From positions 434,001-498,000 of the forward strand of contig NZ_JAUHHC010000001.1 of the NCBI RefSeq assembly GCF_030410485.1: a DNA stretch of 64,000 nucleotides, in the 5' to 3' direction. Every line of letters starts with the position of its first letter. Position 1 is the first letter of the stretch. Positions 8,510 to 16,205 of the stretch are shown one piece after another. A program made the translations under genes and the position numbers. The notes under the pieces were generated by a model. It made no database searches. It was given only the letters and a program-made list of their open reading frames with translations, and was not told the DNA's origin. The stretch is from Roseateles violae (GTDB taxonomy: Bacteria; Pseudomonadota; Gammaproteobacteria; Burkholderiales; Burkholderiaceae_C).

Positions 8510-9310
8510 TCAGCGCTTGATCGAGGGCGCGATCGACGCGGCGCCCTTGCTGTTCACACCCATGTAGGTGGCCAGGGCCACCGTCACGTCCGAGGCATAG
8601 CCCGGATAGGGGAAGCGCTGCTGACGGAAGCAGTCGTTGAGCCGTCGCTGCAGGCCCCACAGCTCACCGCTGGAGACGCGGTAGGCAGGCCAGGCCGCGA
8701 AGCCGACGCCATCGCCGGGGTTCTTGTTCAGGGCCGGCAGGTCCTGCAGGCGGATGCGCTTGCCTTCCTCGCTGTGGCAGGAGGCGCAGGCAAAGTCGTA
8801 GGGGCCGCCGCGGAAATAGAACAGCTTCTTGCCGGCGGCATACATCTTCTGCTCTTCCGGATGCGACTGCGGCAGATTGAACTTCAGGCCGCGCGACTCG
8901 GACGAGATCCAGGCGACCAGGCCCTCGATATTGGCCTGCTCCTCGCGGCCGAAGGGCGTGGCGGCGATCTTCTTCGCGTCCAGGCCCTGCAGCGTCTCCA
9001 TGCAGCTCAGCAGGCGCGACTCGAGATCCTGCACGCGGCCGGTGTCCTTGAAGTAGCGCGGCAGCTCGACGAAAGCGCCCTTGACGACGCCGGGACCCTT
9101 GCCCAGATCGCATTGCTCCAGCGACGCGTTCTTGGGACCGCGCTTGGTCTTCCACAGGTCTTCGCCCTTGGCCTCGAACAGCTCGGCCGGATTGCCGTCG
9201 GCCAGCATCGCGCGGTATTGCGCGATCGCGTCGGCGGACGAGGTCTGGGCCTGCGCAGCGGCGGCGATCATCATCGTGCCGCTGGCCAAGGCAAGAACGG
9301 TTAGGCGCAT
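8510..9310 (-). CDS. soxA: L-cysteine S-thiosulfotransferase subunit SoxA (monoheme type)
   Basis: A 266-residue c-type cytochrome that, with SoxX, oxidatively conjugates thiosulfate to SoxY. Only one heme motif, CASCH (175-179), is present. The N-terminal half lacks the second CxxCH of diheme SoxA and instead has cysteines at 67 and 103 that could form a disulfide. Cys227 in NDCFRQQ corresponds to the persulfidated cysteine that ligates the active heme. A signal peptide ends near AQAQ. The ribosome binding site (AGAGGAG) is good. Confidence 0.93.
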   Translation of the reverse strand: MRLTVLALASGTMMIAAAAQAQTSSADAIAQYRAMLADGNPAELFEAKGEDLWKTKRGPKNASLEQCDLGKGPGVVKGAFVELPRYFKDTGRVQDLESRLLSCMETLQGLDAKKIAATPFGREEQANIEGLVAWISSESRGLKFNLPQSHPEEQKMYAAGKKLFYFRGGPYDFACASCHSEEGKRIRLQDLPALNKNPGDGVGFAAWPAYRVSSGELWGLQRRLNDCFRQQRFPYPGYASDVTVALATYMGVNSKGAASIAPSIKR

Positions 9311-9352
9311 CGTTGTCTCCTCTTGTTTCGTCGTCTCGGGCGCGGGGCTCGC

Positions 9353-9664
9353 TCAGGACACGACGGCTTCGTCGCTGCGCTTGTCGCCCTTGTTGTCGAC
9401 CCACTGTACCGTGATCTTGTCGCCGGCCTTGGCGCCCTTGACGGTGAACTGCAGGAAGGGGTTCTTGGACACGGCCGGGCCCCACTGGGCCGTCATCACC
9501 GTCTTGCCGTTCAGCTGCGCCGTCACATCGGTGATGTGCCAGGCCGGAATCGTCTTGCCGGCCGCGTCCTTGCGCTGGCCGGTTTCCATCTCGTGGCTCA
9601 TCAGCACGCGCACGACTGCGTTGCCACCTTGCGCCTGGGCGCGGATTCGCATCGGATCTGCCAT
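9353..9664 (-). CDS. soxZ: Sulfur carrier complex subunit SoxZ
   Basis: A 103-residue immunoglobulin-fold partner that binds SoxY to make the SoxYZ carrier of sulfur intermediates. MRIRAQAQGG and HEMETGQRKD are recognisable SoxZ segments. It has no signal peptide, as expected for a protein exported with SoxY. It is separated from soxY by 156 bases that hold a four-hairpin repeat, an unusual gap for two subunits of one complex. AGGAG lies 8 bases before the ATG. Confidence 0.94.
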   Translation of the reverse strand: MADPMRIRAQAQGGNAVVRVLMSHEMETGQRKDAAGKTIPAWHITDVTAQLNGKTVMTAQWGPAVSKNPFLQFTVKGAKAGDKITVQWVDNKGDKRSDEAVVS

Positions 9665-9699
9665 TTTGTCGCTCCTAATCTCTCGTATTCGGTATTGAA

Positions 9700-9814
9700 C
9701 TCAAGTCTTTCGCCGGGCCGCCCCAAGAAAGACTTGAGCCGATGTCGCTGCCGGTCAATCCGGCAGCGATCGGCGTCCCCTAGGGGGACCGCCCGCGTAC
9801 CCGCGGGCGAGGGG
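9700..9814. repeat. Composite four-hairpin repeat, copy 1 (between soxY and soxZ)
   Basis: Four hairpins follow each other. A: arms 9700-9711 and 9727-9738 (12 bp, perfect) around the loop GCCGGGCCGCCCCAA. B: TCGCTGCCGG with CCGGCAGCGA, 9745-9754 and 9760-9769. C: GTCCCC-TAG-GGGGAC, 9775-9789. D: GCCCGCG-TACC-CGCGGGC, 9791-9808. GAGGGGCTCAC follows. The order, the A loop and the C tip match copy 2 at 22529-22662, while the stems differ. On the minus-strand mRNA it lies between soxY and soxZ. There is no U-run, so it is not a classic terminator. Confidence 0.85.
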
Positions 9815-9820
9815 CTCACA

Positions 9821-10297
9821 TCAACCGCCGCAGCCGCCCAAGGTTACTTTGACCTCTTTTTGCGCGAACAGCACCTTGTTGTCGGCCGTGATTGCGACGG
9901 CGTAGACGTTCGAGGTCTGGCCCATCTTGACGCGGGTGGACATCGCCGGCTCGACGGCATCGGTGACGTCGAAGGAAGCGGTCAGCACGGCCGGGTTCTT
10001 CTCGACCAGCAAGAGCAGGCGCTTGACGCCCGGCGCGGTGCTGGCGGCGGCCAGCGGCACGACGGCGCCGTTCTCGGCGATGTCGGGGCCGGTCAGCGTG
10101 ACCAGCGGGCTCTCGACCGGCTTGGCGATGCCCATGGCCTTGGTCAGCTCGTCGATGGTCTTGGCATCGAAGGCGGCGCGGTTGAGGCCCTCGGCGCGCG
10201 CGCCCATCGGCAGCACGCCGGCCAAGAGGCCAGCGACCACGGCGCTGTGTTTCATCAGGTCTCGGCGATTGGTCGTCGTCATCATCATCGTCATCAT
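9821..10297 (-). CDS. soxY: Thiosulfate oxidation carrier protein SoxY
   Basis: This protein carries the sulfur substrate on the cysteine of its C-terminal GGCGG arm (Cys156 of 158). The leader contains NRRDLMKHSAVVAGLL, a Tat signal that exports the SoxYZ pair. The start is ambiguous: the message opens with ATG ATG ACG ATG ATG ATG, and GGAG abuts the first ATG, so initiation 9-12 bases downstream (10288 or 10285) is more likely. This changes only the first few residues. It follows soxD by 21 bases. Confidence 0.94.
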   Translation of the reverse strand: MMTMMMTTTNRRDLMKHSAVVAGLLAGVLPMGARAEGLNRAAFDAKTIDELTKAMGIAKPVESPLVTLTGPDIAENGAVVPLAAASTAPGVKRLLLLVEKNPAVLTASFDVTDAVEPAMSTRVKMGQTSNVYAVAITADNKVLFAQKEVKVTLGGCGG

Positions 10298-10318
10298 CTC
10301 CAGCAGAAGTCCTAATTG

Positions 10319-11368
10319 TCAGGGTTTGGCGCCGTCCGCCAGCCAGGCCGCAATCATGGCCGCATCGGATTCCGGTAATTCCTGCGCAGGCATCGGGATG
10401 CTGCCCCAGACACCGGTGCTGCCGCTCTTCAGGCGCGCGAGGAAATAGTCGCGCGCATCGCTGCGCTCCTTGTACTTGGCCGCCACCTCGCGGAACGCGG
10501 GGCCGACGACCTTCGTCTCGATCTGGTGGCAGGCCAGGCAGGCATGCTGGGCCAGCAGGGCCGACACCGGCTTGGCCGGCGCGGCGGCGGCCGTCGCATT
10601 GGCGGCCTTGGGCTGCGTGTCGACGCCGCGCTGGGGGCCGACCAGGCGCTGCTGCTGGGACAGATTGCCGTGCGCATTGCGGGCGAAGTCGGGCAGCAGC
10701 GAGGCGACCTTCGGTTCGCTTTCCTTGTCAATTCGGCAGTTGCTCATGCAGGCGCTGCCCTGGGCGTCGGGTTTGGCCCTCTTGCTGAACTCCTTGCCCG
10801 GCCACATCGCGTGATCGCTGGTCTTGCCCTTGCGATTGGGCAGGCGCTGCTGAACCTCGGCGATGTTCTTGTCAGACAGCTCGCCATCGGCCGGCAGCAC
10901 ATCGGCCAGCGAGAGCAGATAGGCGGTGACCGCATAGACCTCGTCCGGCTTCAGGCTCTTCGGCGCCGTCCAGGGCATCGCGCGGTTGATGTAGTCCCAC
11001 AAGGTCGACACATGCGAGACCTTCATCAGCGTCGTGCGGCCGGGGAAGCTCGGATCCTTCAGCCGCGCCACATGGCCGGTCCTGATGTCGTCCTTGCTGG
11101 TGCCGCCGACCAGGGCCGAGAACACCTCGTTCGATTCCCCGAACACGCCGTGGCAGCCGGCGCACTTGGCTTCCCACAGGTCCTGGCCCTGGGCGACGGT
11201 GCCGCGGCCGGCCGGCAGGCCCTTGAAGTCGGGGCGCACATCGATGTCCCAGGCCTTCAGCTCGTTCTGGGTGGCCGTGCGGCCGATGCCGGGGAATTTG
11301 TCCGTCTGGGCCTGGGCGGCACCGCAGAAGACGAGCAGGGCGAGCAGCAGCTTAGGAGAGCTGAACAT
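10319..11368 (-). CDS. soxD: Diheme c-type cytochrome SoxD
   Basis: A 349-residue periplasmic cytochrome that accepts electrons from SoxC during oxidation of the sulfane sulfur held on SoxY. Two heme sites are visible, CAGCH (69-73) and CLACH (277-281), one in each half, with an Ala/Pro linker before the second. A cleavable signal peptide ends at AQA. Cys207 and Cys211 (SACMSNC) form an extra pair between the domains. The start overlaps soxC by 17 bases and has a GGAGG ribosome binding site. Confidence 0.9.
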   Translation of the reverse strand: MFSSPKLLLALLVFCGAAQAQTDKFPGIGRTATQNELKAWDIDVRPDFKGLPAGRGTVAQGQDLWEAKCAGCHGVFGESNEVFSALVGGTSKDDIRTGHVARLKDPSFPGRTTLMKVSHVSTLWDYINRAMPWTAPKSLKPDEVYAVTAYLLSLADVLPADGELSDKNIAEVQQRLPNRKGKTSDHAMWPGKEFSKRAKPDAQGSACMSNCRIDKESEPKVASLLPDFARNAHGNLSQQQRLVGPQRGVDTQPKAANATAAAAPAKPVSALLAQHACLACHQIETKVVGPAFREVAAKYKERSDARDYFLARLKSGSTGVWGSIPMPAQELPESDAAMIAAWLADGAKP

Positions 11369-12701
11369 TCTTCACCTCCCCCGACTCCTGCACCAACCAG
11401 GTCTGGATGCTGTTGTTGTGATAGATCGAGCGGCGGCCGCGCACCTCGCGCAGCTGGCGATAGGTCGGCTGCACATGACCGGTCTCGTCGGTGGCGCGGC
11501 TCATCACCAGGGCCGGCTTGCCGTCCCAGGTCCAGGGCAGATTGAAACGGCTCAGGCAGCGGTCCAGCACCGGCGTCTCCAGGCGGGCCGGCTTCCAGTT
11601 CTGGCCGCCGTCGACCGAGACGTCGACCTTGGCGATCTTGCCGCGGCCCGACCAGGCCAGGCCGCTGATGTTGTAGAAACCCTTGTCGAGCAGGATCTGG
11701 CCGCCGCTGGGCGTGGTGACGACGCTCTTCACTTCCTGGATCGAGGTGTACTGGCGGTGCTGCCCATCGGGCATCAGATCGACGTAGTGGATGTCCTCGT
11801 CCTTGGTGGCATAGGGCTGGTCGCCGACCTCGATGCGGCGCAGCCACTTGACCCAGCTGACACCCTGCACGCCCGGCACGACCAGACGCAAGGGATAGCC
11901 GTTCTCGGGTCGCAGCATCTCGCCGTTCTGGCCATAGGCCAGCAGCACCTGGCCGCTGGTGACCAGCTCGATCGGGATCGTGCGCGTCATCGCCGAACCG
12001 TCGCCGCCCTCGGCCAGCACGAAGCGGGCGCGCTTGGCGTCGAAGCCGCACATATTCAGCACGTCGATCAGGCGCACGCCGGTGAACTCGCTGCAGCTGA
12101 GCATGCCGTGCGTGTACTGCACGGTCGGCACGGCCACATTGCCCCACTCCATGCCGGTGTTGGCGCCGCATTCGATGAAGTGGAAGCGCGACACGCTGGG
12201 CAGGCGCATCAGCTCGTCCATCGTGAACACCATCGGGCGCTTGAGCATCTGCTCGTCCGAGCCATTGACCATCAGCCGGTGCTGGCTGGGGTCGATGTCC
12301 CACCAGCCCTGGTGATGGCGCTCGAAATGCAGGCCGCTGGGCGTGACGATGCCGAACAGGCCCTGCAGCGGCGCGAAGGAGACCGAAGCCTGGCGCGTCG
12401 GCGTCAGGCCCGGGCTCTGGCGGCGCTGCAGATTGGCCTCGAACTTGGACGGATGGCCATAGCCCTCCAGCGCGACCGGCTGGCCCAGGGCCAGCGCATG
12501 GGGCGGCAGATTGACGATGGCCGGATCGTCGGCCTGCTGGGCGCGCACCGCACCGGCCGTCAGCGCCGCGCTGGCCGCGGCGAAGGCGCCGCGCAGAAAG
12601 CCGCGGCGCTGCGCCGGCGTGGCCGCCAGCTGCTCGGCGCTGAGCAGGTTCTCGGGCGCGCGGCGCAGGCGTCCCGGGCGCGTGGAATCGTGGTTGGTCA
12701 T
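11352..12701 (-). CDS. soxC: Sulfane dehydrogenase molybdenum subunit SoxC
   Basis: A 449-residue molybdopterin enzyme of the sulfite oxidase family. The molybdenum-ligating cysteine is Cys178 in FIECGANTG, and the C-terminal Mo-co dimerisation domain begins near residue 310 (SVDGGQNWKPA). The Tat signal is QRRGFLRGAFAAASAALTAG. SoxCD removes electrons from SoxY-bound sulfane sulfur, so organisms that have it convert thiosulfate fully to sulfate without storing sulfur. Here soxC and soxD come first in the cluster, unlike the soxXYZABCD order of Paracoccus. Confidence 0.94.
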   Translation of the reverse strand: MTNHDSTRPGRLRRAPENLLSAEQLAATPAQRRGFLRGAFAAASAALTAGAVRAQQADDPAIVNLPPHALALGQPVALEGYGHPSKFEANLQRRQSPGLTPTRQASVSFAPLQGLFGIVTPSGLHFERHHQGWWDIDPSQHRLMVNGSDEQMLKRPMVFTMDELMRLPSVSRFHFIECGANTGMEWGNVAVPTVQYTHGMLSCSEFTGVRLIDVLNMCGFDAKRARFVLAEGGDGSAMTRTIPIELVTSGQVLLAYGQNGEMLRPENGYPLRLVVPGVQGVSWVKWLRRIEVGDQPYATKDEDIHYVDLMPDGQHRQYTSIQEVKSVVTTPSGGQILLDKGFYNISGLAWSGRGKIAKVDVSVDGGQNWKPARLETPVLDRCLSRFNLPWTWDGKPALVMSRATDETGHVQPTYRQLREVRGRRSIYHNNSIQTWLVQESGEVKNVQLS

Positions 12702-12717
12702 CGTTGGGGTGTTGGCT

Positions 12718-13092
12718 TCAGGCCCGCGAGGGGATCAGGCGCTCGGCCGGCTCGACGGCGGCCGGATCGTCGATCTCGATCGCGATCTGGGTGCAGACGG
12801 CCCGGCACAGCGCCACCGCGCGCTCGTTCTGCACGCGGTAGAAGATCTGCTGGCCCTCGCGGCGGCGCGCCAGGATGCCGGCGCGATAGAGCTGGCTCAG
12901 GTGCTGGGACATATTTGGCTGAGTGGTCGCGATCTCCTGCAGCAGCTCGCCGACGGTCTTCTCGCAACGGCACAGCGCGCTGATGATCTTCAGCCGCATC
13001 GGTGTCGACATCAGCGAGAACAGTTCGGCGGCGATCTCGTAGACGCGCTCGGCCTCGGCCGGTTCTGCGGGTGGGAAGGAGGTCTCGGACAT
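12718..13092 (-). CDS. soxR: ArsR-family thiol-redox repressor SoxR of the sox genes
   Basis: A 124-residue winged-helix protein of the ArsR/SmtB family. The recognition helix region is TTQPNMSQHLSQLYRAGIL. Cysteines at 41, 43, 96 and 100 fit the persulfide-sensing SoxR/BigR group, where a Cys pair forms a tri- or tetrasulfide and releases DNA; this is not the iron-sulfur SoxR of E. coli. The ATG at 13092 was chosen because an upstream extension would read through an AT-rich promoter stretch. It is followed by soxC after 16 bases, so it probably represses its own operon. Confidence 0.85.
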   Translation of the reverse strand: MSETSFPPAEPAEAERVYEIAAELFSLMSTPMRLKIISALCRCEKTVGELLQEIATTQPNMSQHLSQLYRAGILARRREGQQIFYRVQNERAVALCRAVCTQIAIEIDDPAAVEPAERLIPSRA

Positions 13093-13125
13093 GAATATGC
13101 GAATATAAGCAATTACTAATTTAAA
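13091..13125 (-). promoter_or_regulatory. AT-rich promoter/operator of soxR and the sox operon
   Basis: An AT-rich stretch of about 35 bases in otherwise GC-rich DNA ends at the soxR start codon. It holds a perfect palindrome AATTA-C-TAATT (13111-13121) and a direct repeat GAATAT-GC-GAATAT (13093-13106). On the minus strand a TATATT-like -10 box falls only about 10-15 bases before the ATG and no Shine-Dalgarno sequence is visible. This suggests a leaderless or very short-leader mRNA with a repressor site over the promoter. Binding by SoxR is inference. Confidence 0.55.
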
Positions 13126-13240
13126 GCCGGCCGCCGGCCGTCCGGCCTGGGACATACCCGGATTTCCGTGCATAGCGCACGGCGACCGCCCGCGGGCACA
13201 ATCGACCGCCTATCGCCCGCACGCTCCGGCACGCCGTCCT

Positions 13241-14302
13241 TTGAGTACCTCGAGTACCCGTCCCGACTTCCGCAGCAGCGGCGCCGCGCGGCGCCTGGGC
13301 TCGATGCGGCGGCGCATGGCCGCGGCCGTGCTGCTGCTGAGCCTGCTGCTGGTTGCCCTGACCGATGCGCTGCACATCGCCAACGACGCCCAGTGGCGCC
13401 AGCTGGTGCTGGATCGCCACATGCTGTCGATGCTGCTGCGCGATATCGCCCTGGTGCTGCTGCTGAGCCTGTGCCTGTGCCTGGCGCTGGACCGGCTGCT
13501 GCTGCGGCCGCTGCGCCGGCTGGCGGCCAGCACCGAGGCCTTCGACCCGACGCGGCCACCGCCGCTGGCGGAGCTGGTCGCGGCCGAGCCGCCGGCGGCC
13601 GAGCCGGCCGAGCTGCAGCAGATCTCCGATTCGATCAGCCGCGTGCACCAGCGCCTGTGGCTGCAGCTGCGCGACGAGCAGGACCGCGCGGCCCAGCTGC
13701 GCGCCGAGATCGAGCGCCAGCAGGAGGCGCTGCAGCAGGCGCGGCAGGCGCTGGAGCTGAAGAGCCGCGAGCTCGGCAGCCTGAGCCGGGTCGACACCTT
13801 GACCGGCCTGCCGAACCGGCGCGAGTTCGACGAGGCGCTGCGGCGCGAATTCAAGCGCGCCCAGCGCCTGCGCAGCCGGCTGGCGCTGGCGGTGCTGGAT
13901 CTCGACCATTTCAAGCGCTTCAACGAGGTGCACGGCAATGTGGCCGGCGACGTCGCGCTGAGCCGCTTCGCCGGCCTGCTGGCCGAGCGGGTCAAGCGCG
14001 ATACCGATCTGGTCGCGCGGCTGGGCGGCGAGGAGTTCGTCGCCCTGCTGCCCGGTTCGGGCATCGAGGAGGCGGTGGCGCTGCTGGAGCCGCTGCGCGA
14101 GGAGCTGCGCGTGCTGGCGCTGCCGCAGCCGGCCTTGGGCCCCGAGCGGGTGCTGACGATCAGCATCGGCCTGGCGGCTTACAGCCCGGCCCATCCCTAT
14201 CTGAGCCCGCTGGCCCTGCTGCAGGCGGCCGACGAGGCGCTCTACATTGCCAAGCATGCCGGCCGCGACCGGATCAGCCTGGCCTCCAGCAAGCCGAACT
14301 GA
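13241..14302 (+). CDS. Membrane-bound diguanylate cyclase (GGDEF)
   Basis: A 353-residue protein that makes cyclic di-GMP from two GTP. Two membrane segments (about residues 27-42 and 67-85) flank a short periplasmic loop. A coiled coil (about 135-180) leads to the GGDEF domain, whose active site is GGEEF at 262-266. The inhibitory RxxD motif is absent at its usual place five residues upstream (DLVAR). The start is uncertain: TTG at 13241, or ATG at 13304. It converges on the HDOD gene with zero bases between the stop codons, which share the palindrome TGATCA. Confidence 0.85.
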   Translation: MSTSSTRPDFRSSGAARRLGSMRRRMAAAVLLLSLLLVALTDALHIANDAQWRQLVLDRHMLSMLLRDIALVLLLSLCLCLALDRLLLRPLRRLAASTEAFDPTRPPPLAELVAAEPPAAEPAELQQISDSISRVHQRLWLQLRDEQDRAAQLRAEIERQQEALQQARQALELKSRELGSLSRVDTLTGLPNRREFDEALRREFKRAQRLRSRLALAVLDLDHFKRFNEVHGNVAGDVALSRFAGLLAERVKRDTDLVARLGGEEFVALLPGSGIEEAVALLEPLREELRVLALPQPALGPERVLTISIGLAAYSPAHPYLSPLALLQAADEALYIAKHAGRDRISLASSKPN

Positions 14303-15121
14303 TCAGCGGCCGTGCTGCTCGGCCTGCTCCAGCTGCTCGGCGACGCGGCGCGCCGCGCGCAGCACCAGGGTCTCGTCCAGCTGCGCCTGCGGGGCGATCG
14401 CCGCCGCCACTTCTTCGAGCCGCTCGGGCTCCTGCTGCAGCGCCCAGGCCAGGGTCGAGATCGCGCTGACGCTGCGGCGCTGCAGCGCCTCGGGCATCTG
14501 CAGCAGGCCTTGCACCTCGACGTGGTGGCGCACGCTGGCGACGGCCGCCGGCGCCAGGCCCCAGCTCTCGCACAGGGCGGCGCCGAGCGCATCGTGGCTG
14601 ACGCCGAAGGCGGTGTGCTCCAGCTGGATCAGCTCGGCGTCCTGCCGGGCGGCGCGCAGCATGGCCGGGTAATGCGCCGGCGCATGGCGGTACAGCACCG
14701 CCTTGCCGCATTCCTCGAACAGGCCGGCCGAATGCGCGGCCCAGGGGTCAATGCCCAGCATCTGGCCCATGCGGCCCATCATCAGGCCGCGCAGCGAGGC
14801 ACGCTGCCAGACCGGCTCCAGCTCGGGCGCCGGCGGGAAGGCCGCGCGCAGGCCCATCTCGAACGTGATCGCGGCCACCTCGCGCATGCCCAGATAGGTC
14901 AGCGCCTGCTGCACCGTCTGCACGCGGCCGCGCAGGCCGTAGAGCGAGGAGTTGACCGCTTTCAGCACCGCGGCGGCCAGCGCCATATCGCTTTCGACCA
15001 GGGCCGAGATCGCCTGCAGGTCGACGTCCTCGGCCGCCATCAGCAGGGACAGCTTGACCAGCACATCGGGCTGGGTCGGGATCTCGATATCGAGCGAGCG
15101 CAGTTGCGGATCGACGGGCAT
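14303..15121 (-). CDS. HDOD domain protein
   Basis: A 272-residue protein with an HDOD domain from about residue 15 to 210 (PTQPDVLVKLSLLM, VLKAVNSSLYGLRGRVQTVQQALTYLGM). HDOD domains are HD-like folds that lack phosphohydrolase activity and often work in signalling together with cyclic di-GMP enzymes. The neighbouring diguanylate cyclase on the opposite strand makes such a link plausible but unproven. The remaining C-terminal part is helical and acidic. Confidence 0.85.
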   Translation of the reverse strand: MPVDPQLRSLDIEIPTQPDVLVKLSLLMAAEDVDLQAISALVESDMALAAAVLKAVNSSLYGLRGRVQTVQQALTYLGMREVAAITFEMGLRAAFPPAPELEPVWQRASLRGLMMGRMGQMLGIDPWAAHSAGLFEECGKAVLYRHAPAHYPAMLRAARQDAELIQLEHTAFGVSHDALGAALCESWGLAPAAVASVRHHVEVQGLLQMPEALQRRSVSAISTLAWALQQEPERLEEVAAAIAPQAQLDETLVLRAARRVAEQLEQAEQHGR

Positions 15122-15161
15122 GGCGGTCAGGGGGCGGCTGGATCAGGAGCGCAATGGTAGT

Positions 15162-15923
15162 TCAGCGCAGGAAGGCATCCCAGCCGGTTTTCAGTATCAG
15201 CGCTGTAACGACGACCACAAACATGCCGCGCACGAAGCCGGCGCCGCGCGCCAGCGCCATGCGGGTGCCGATCAGGCTGCCGACAATATTGGTGACGGCC
15301 ATCACCGCCGCCACATGCCACCAGACATGGCCCTTCCAGGCAAACAGCGCCAGCGCGGCCGCATTGGTAGCCGTGTTCATCAGCTTGGCGGTCGCCGAGG
15401 CGTGCAGGAAGTCGTAGCCCAGCAGGCGCACGAAGAGGAAGACGAAGAAGCTGCCGGTGCCAGGGCCGAAGAAGCCGTCGTAGAAACCGATCATGAGGCC
15501 GATCGGGCCGGCCACCAGGGTCTCGCGGCCACCGTGGAAACGCGGCGCATGCGAGCGGCCCAGGTCCTTGCGCGCCAGCGTGTAGAGCAGCACCGCCAGC
15601 AGGATCAGCGGAAGCGCCTTGCGCAAGCCGCCGGCGCTGACCAGGGTGACGGTCCAGGCGCCGGCAAAGCTGCCCAGGAGCGCGATCGCGGCGGCCGGCA
15701 GCAGCGCGCGCCAGTTCAGCTCGACCCGGCGCGCGTACTGGCCGGTGGCCCAGGCGGTGCCCCAGACCGAGGCGCCCTTGTTGGTGCCGAACAGGGTGGC
15801 CGGCGCGGCCTGCGGAAAGACGCCGAACAGGGCCGGCACCAGCACCAGGCCGCCGCCTCCGACGACGGCATCGACGAATCCGGCCAGCAGCGAGGCCAGC
15901 GCAACGGTAAGCAGTTCCAGCAT
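15162..15923 (-). CDS. TauE/SafE-family sulfite/anion exporter
   Basis: A 253-residue integral membrane protein with about eight hydrophobic helices and the family's repeated half-motif: FVDAVVGGGGLVLVPAL near the N-terminus and GFYDGFFGPGTGSFF in the second half. The family moves sulfite, sulfoacetate and other organosulfur anions across the inner membrane. The ATG at 15923 is preferred, because the longer frame to 16031 reads through a terminator-like hairpin. The setting between sox and cys genes supports a role with sulfite or sulfate, but substrate is inference. Confidence 0.85.
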   Translation of the reverse strand: MLELLTVALASLLAGFVDAVVGGGGLVLVPALFGVFPQAAPATLFGTNKGASVWGTAWATGQYARRVELNWRALLPAAAIALLGSFAGAWTVTLVSAGGLRKALPLILLAVLLYTLARKDLGRSHAPRFHGGRETLVAGPIGLMIGFYDGFFGPGTGSFFVFLFVRLLGYDFLHASATAKLMNTATNAAALALFAWKGHVWWHVAAVMAVTNIVGSLIGTRMALARGAGFVRGMFVVVVTALILKTGWDAFLR

Positions 15924-15973
15924 GGATGGGGAGAGGGACTTGGAGGGCTCGAGCCGGGCCCGCTTGCCGGACC

Positions 15974-16014
15974 CAAATAAAACGGGCGCGGGAGTCTTGG
16001 CTCCGGCGCCCGCG
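15974..16014 (-). terminator. Rho-independent terminator or leader attenuator between cysB and the TauE gene
   Basis: On the minus strand a GC-rich stem of 12 bp with one mismatch (arms 15983-15994 and 16001-16012, loop TCTTGG as written on the plus strand) is followed by TTTTATTT. It lies about 190 bases after the cysB stop and 50 bases before the TauE/SafE start. It could end the cysTWAB transcript or act as an attenuator in the leader of the exporter gene. Confidence 0.7.
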
Positions 16015-16018
16015 AATT

Positions 16019-16031
16019 GTGACAGTGTCAC
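16019..16031. promoter_or_regulatory. Palindrome GTGACA-G-TGTCAC
   Basis: A perfect 6-1-6 inverted repeat directly upstream (minus-strand sense) of the terminator-like hairpin in the cysB-TauE gap. It has the size and symmetry of a dimeric regulator site. No regulator can be assigned. Confidence 0.4.
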
Positions 16032-16178
16032 TTTTATTCGTTGCTCTTGCTCTGCGTTTGGTTTGTCTCCTCAGCCCCGCCTCGCGATTCGCCCACTTGC
16101 GCAAGCGCTCGCATCGAGTGCTTCGCAATGTAGGGCGCGGGCGAGGCGCACGCACTTGGGGTTTTCACTTGCGACACG

Positions 16179-16191
16179 CACCAATTTGGTG
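16179..16191. promoter_or_regulatory. Palindrome CACCAA-T-TTGGTG just after cysB
   Basis: A perfect 6-1-6 inverted repeat, extended by an outer ACACG/CGTGT pair with a one-base bulge. It begins 15 bases after the cysB stop. There is no U-run, so an operator or mRNA 3'-end structure is more likely than a terminator. Function unknown. Confidence 0.4.
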
Positions 16192-16205
16192 ACGTGTGCA
16201 TGCGC

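Noticed and set aside
13093..13173. Longer soxR reading frame starting at 13173
   Set aside because: The extra residues (FKLVIAYIRIF) come from the AT-rich promoter island and do not fit ArsR N-termini.
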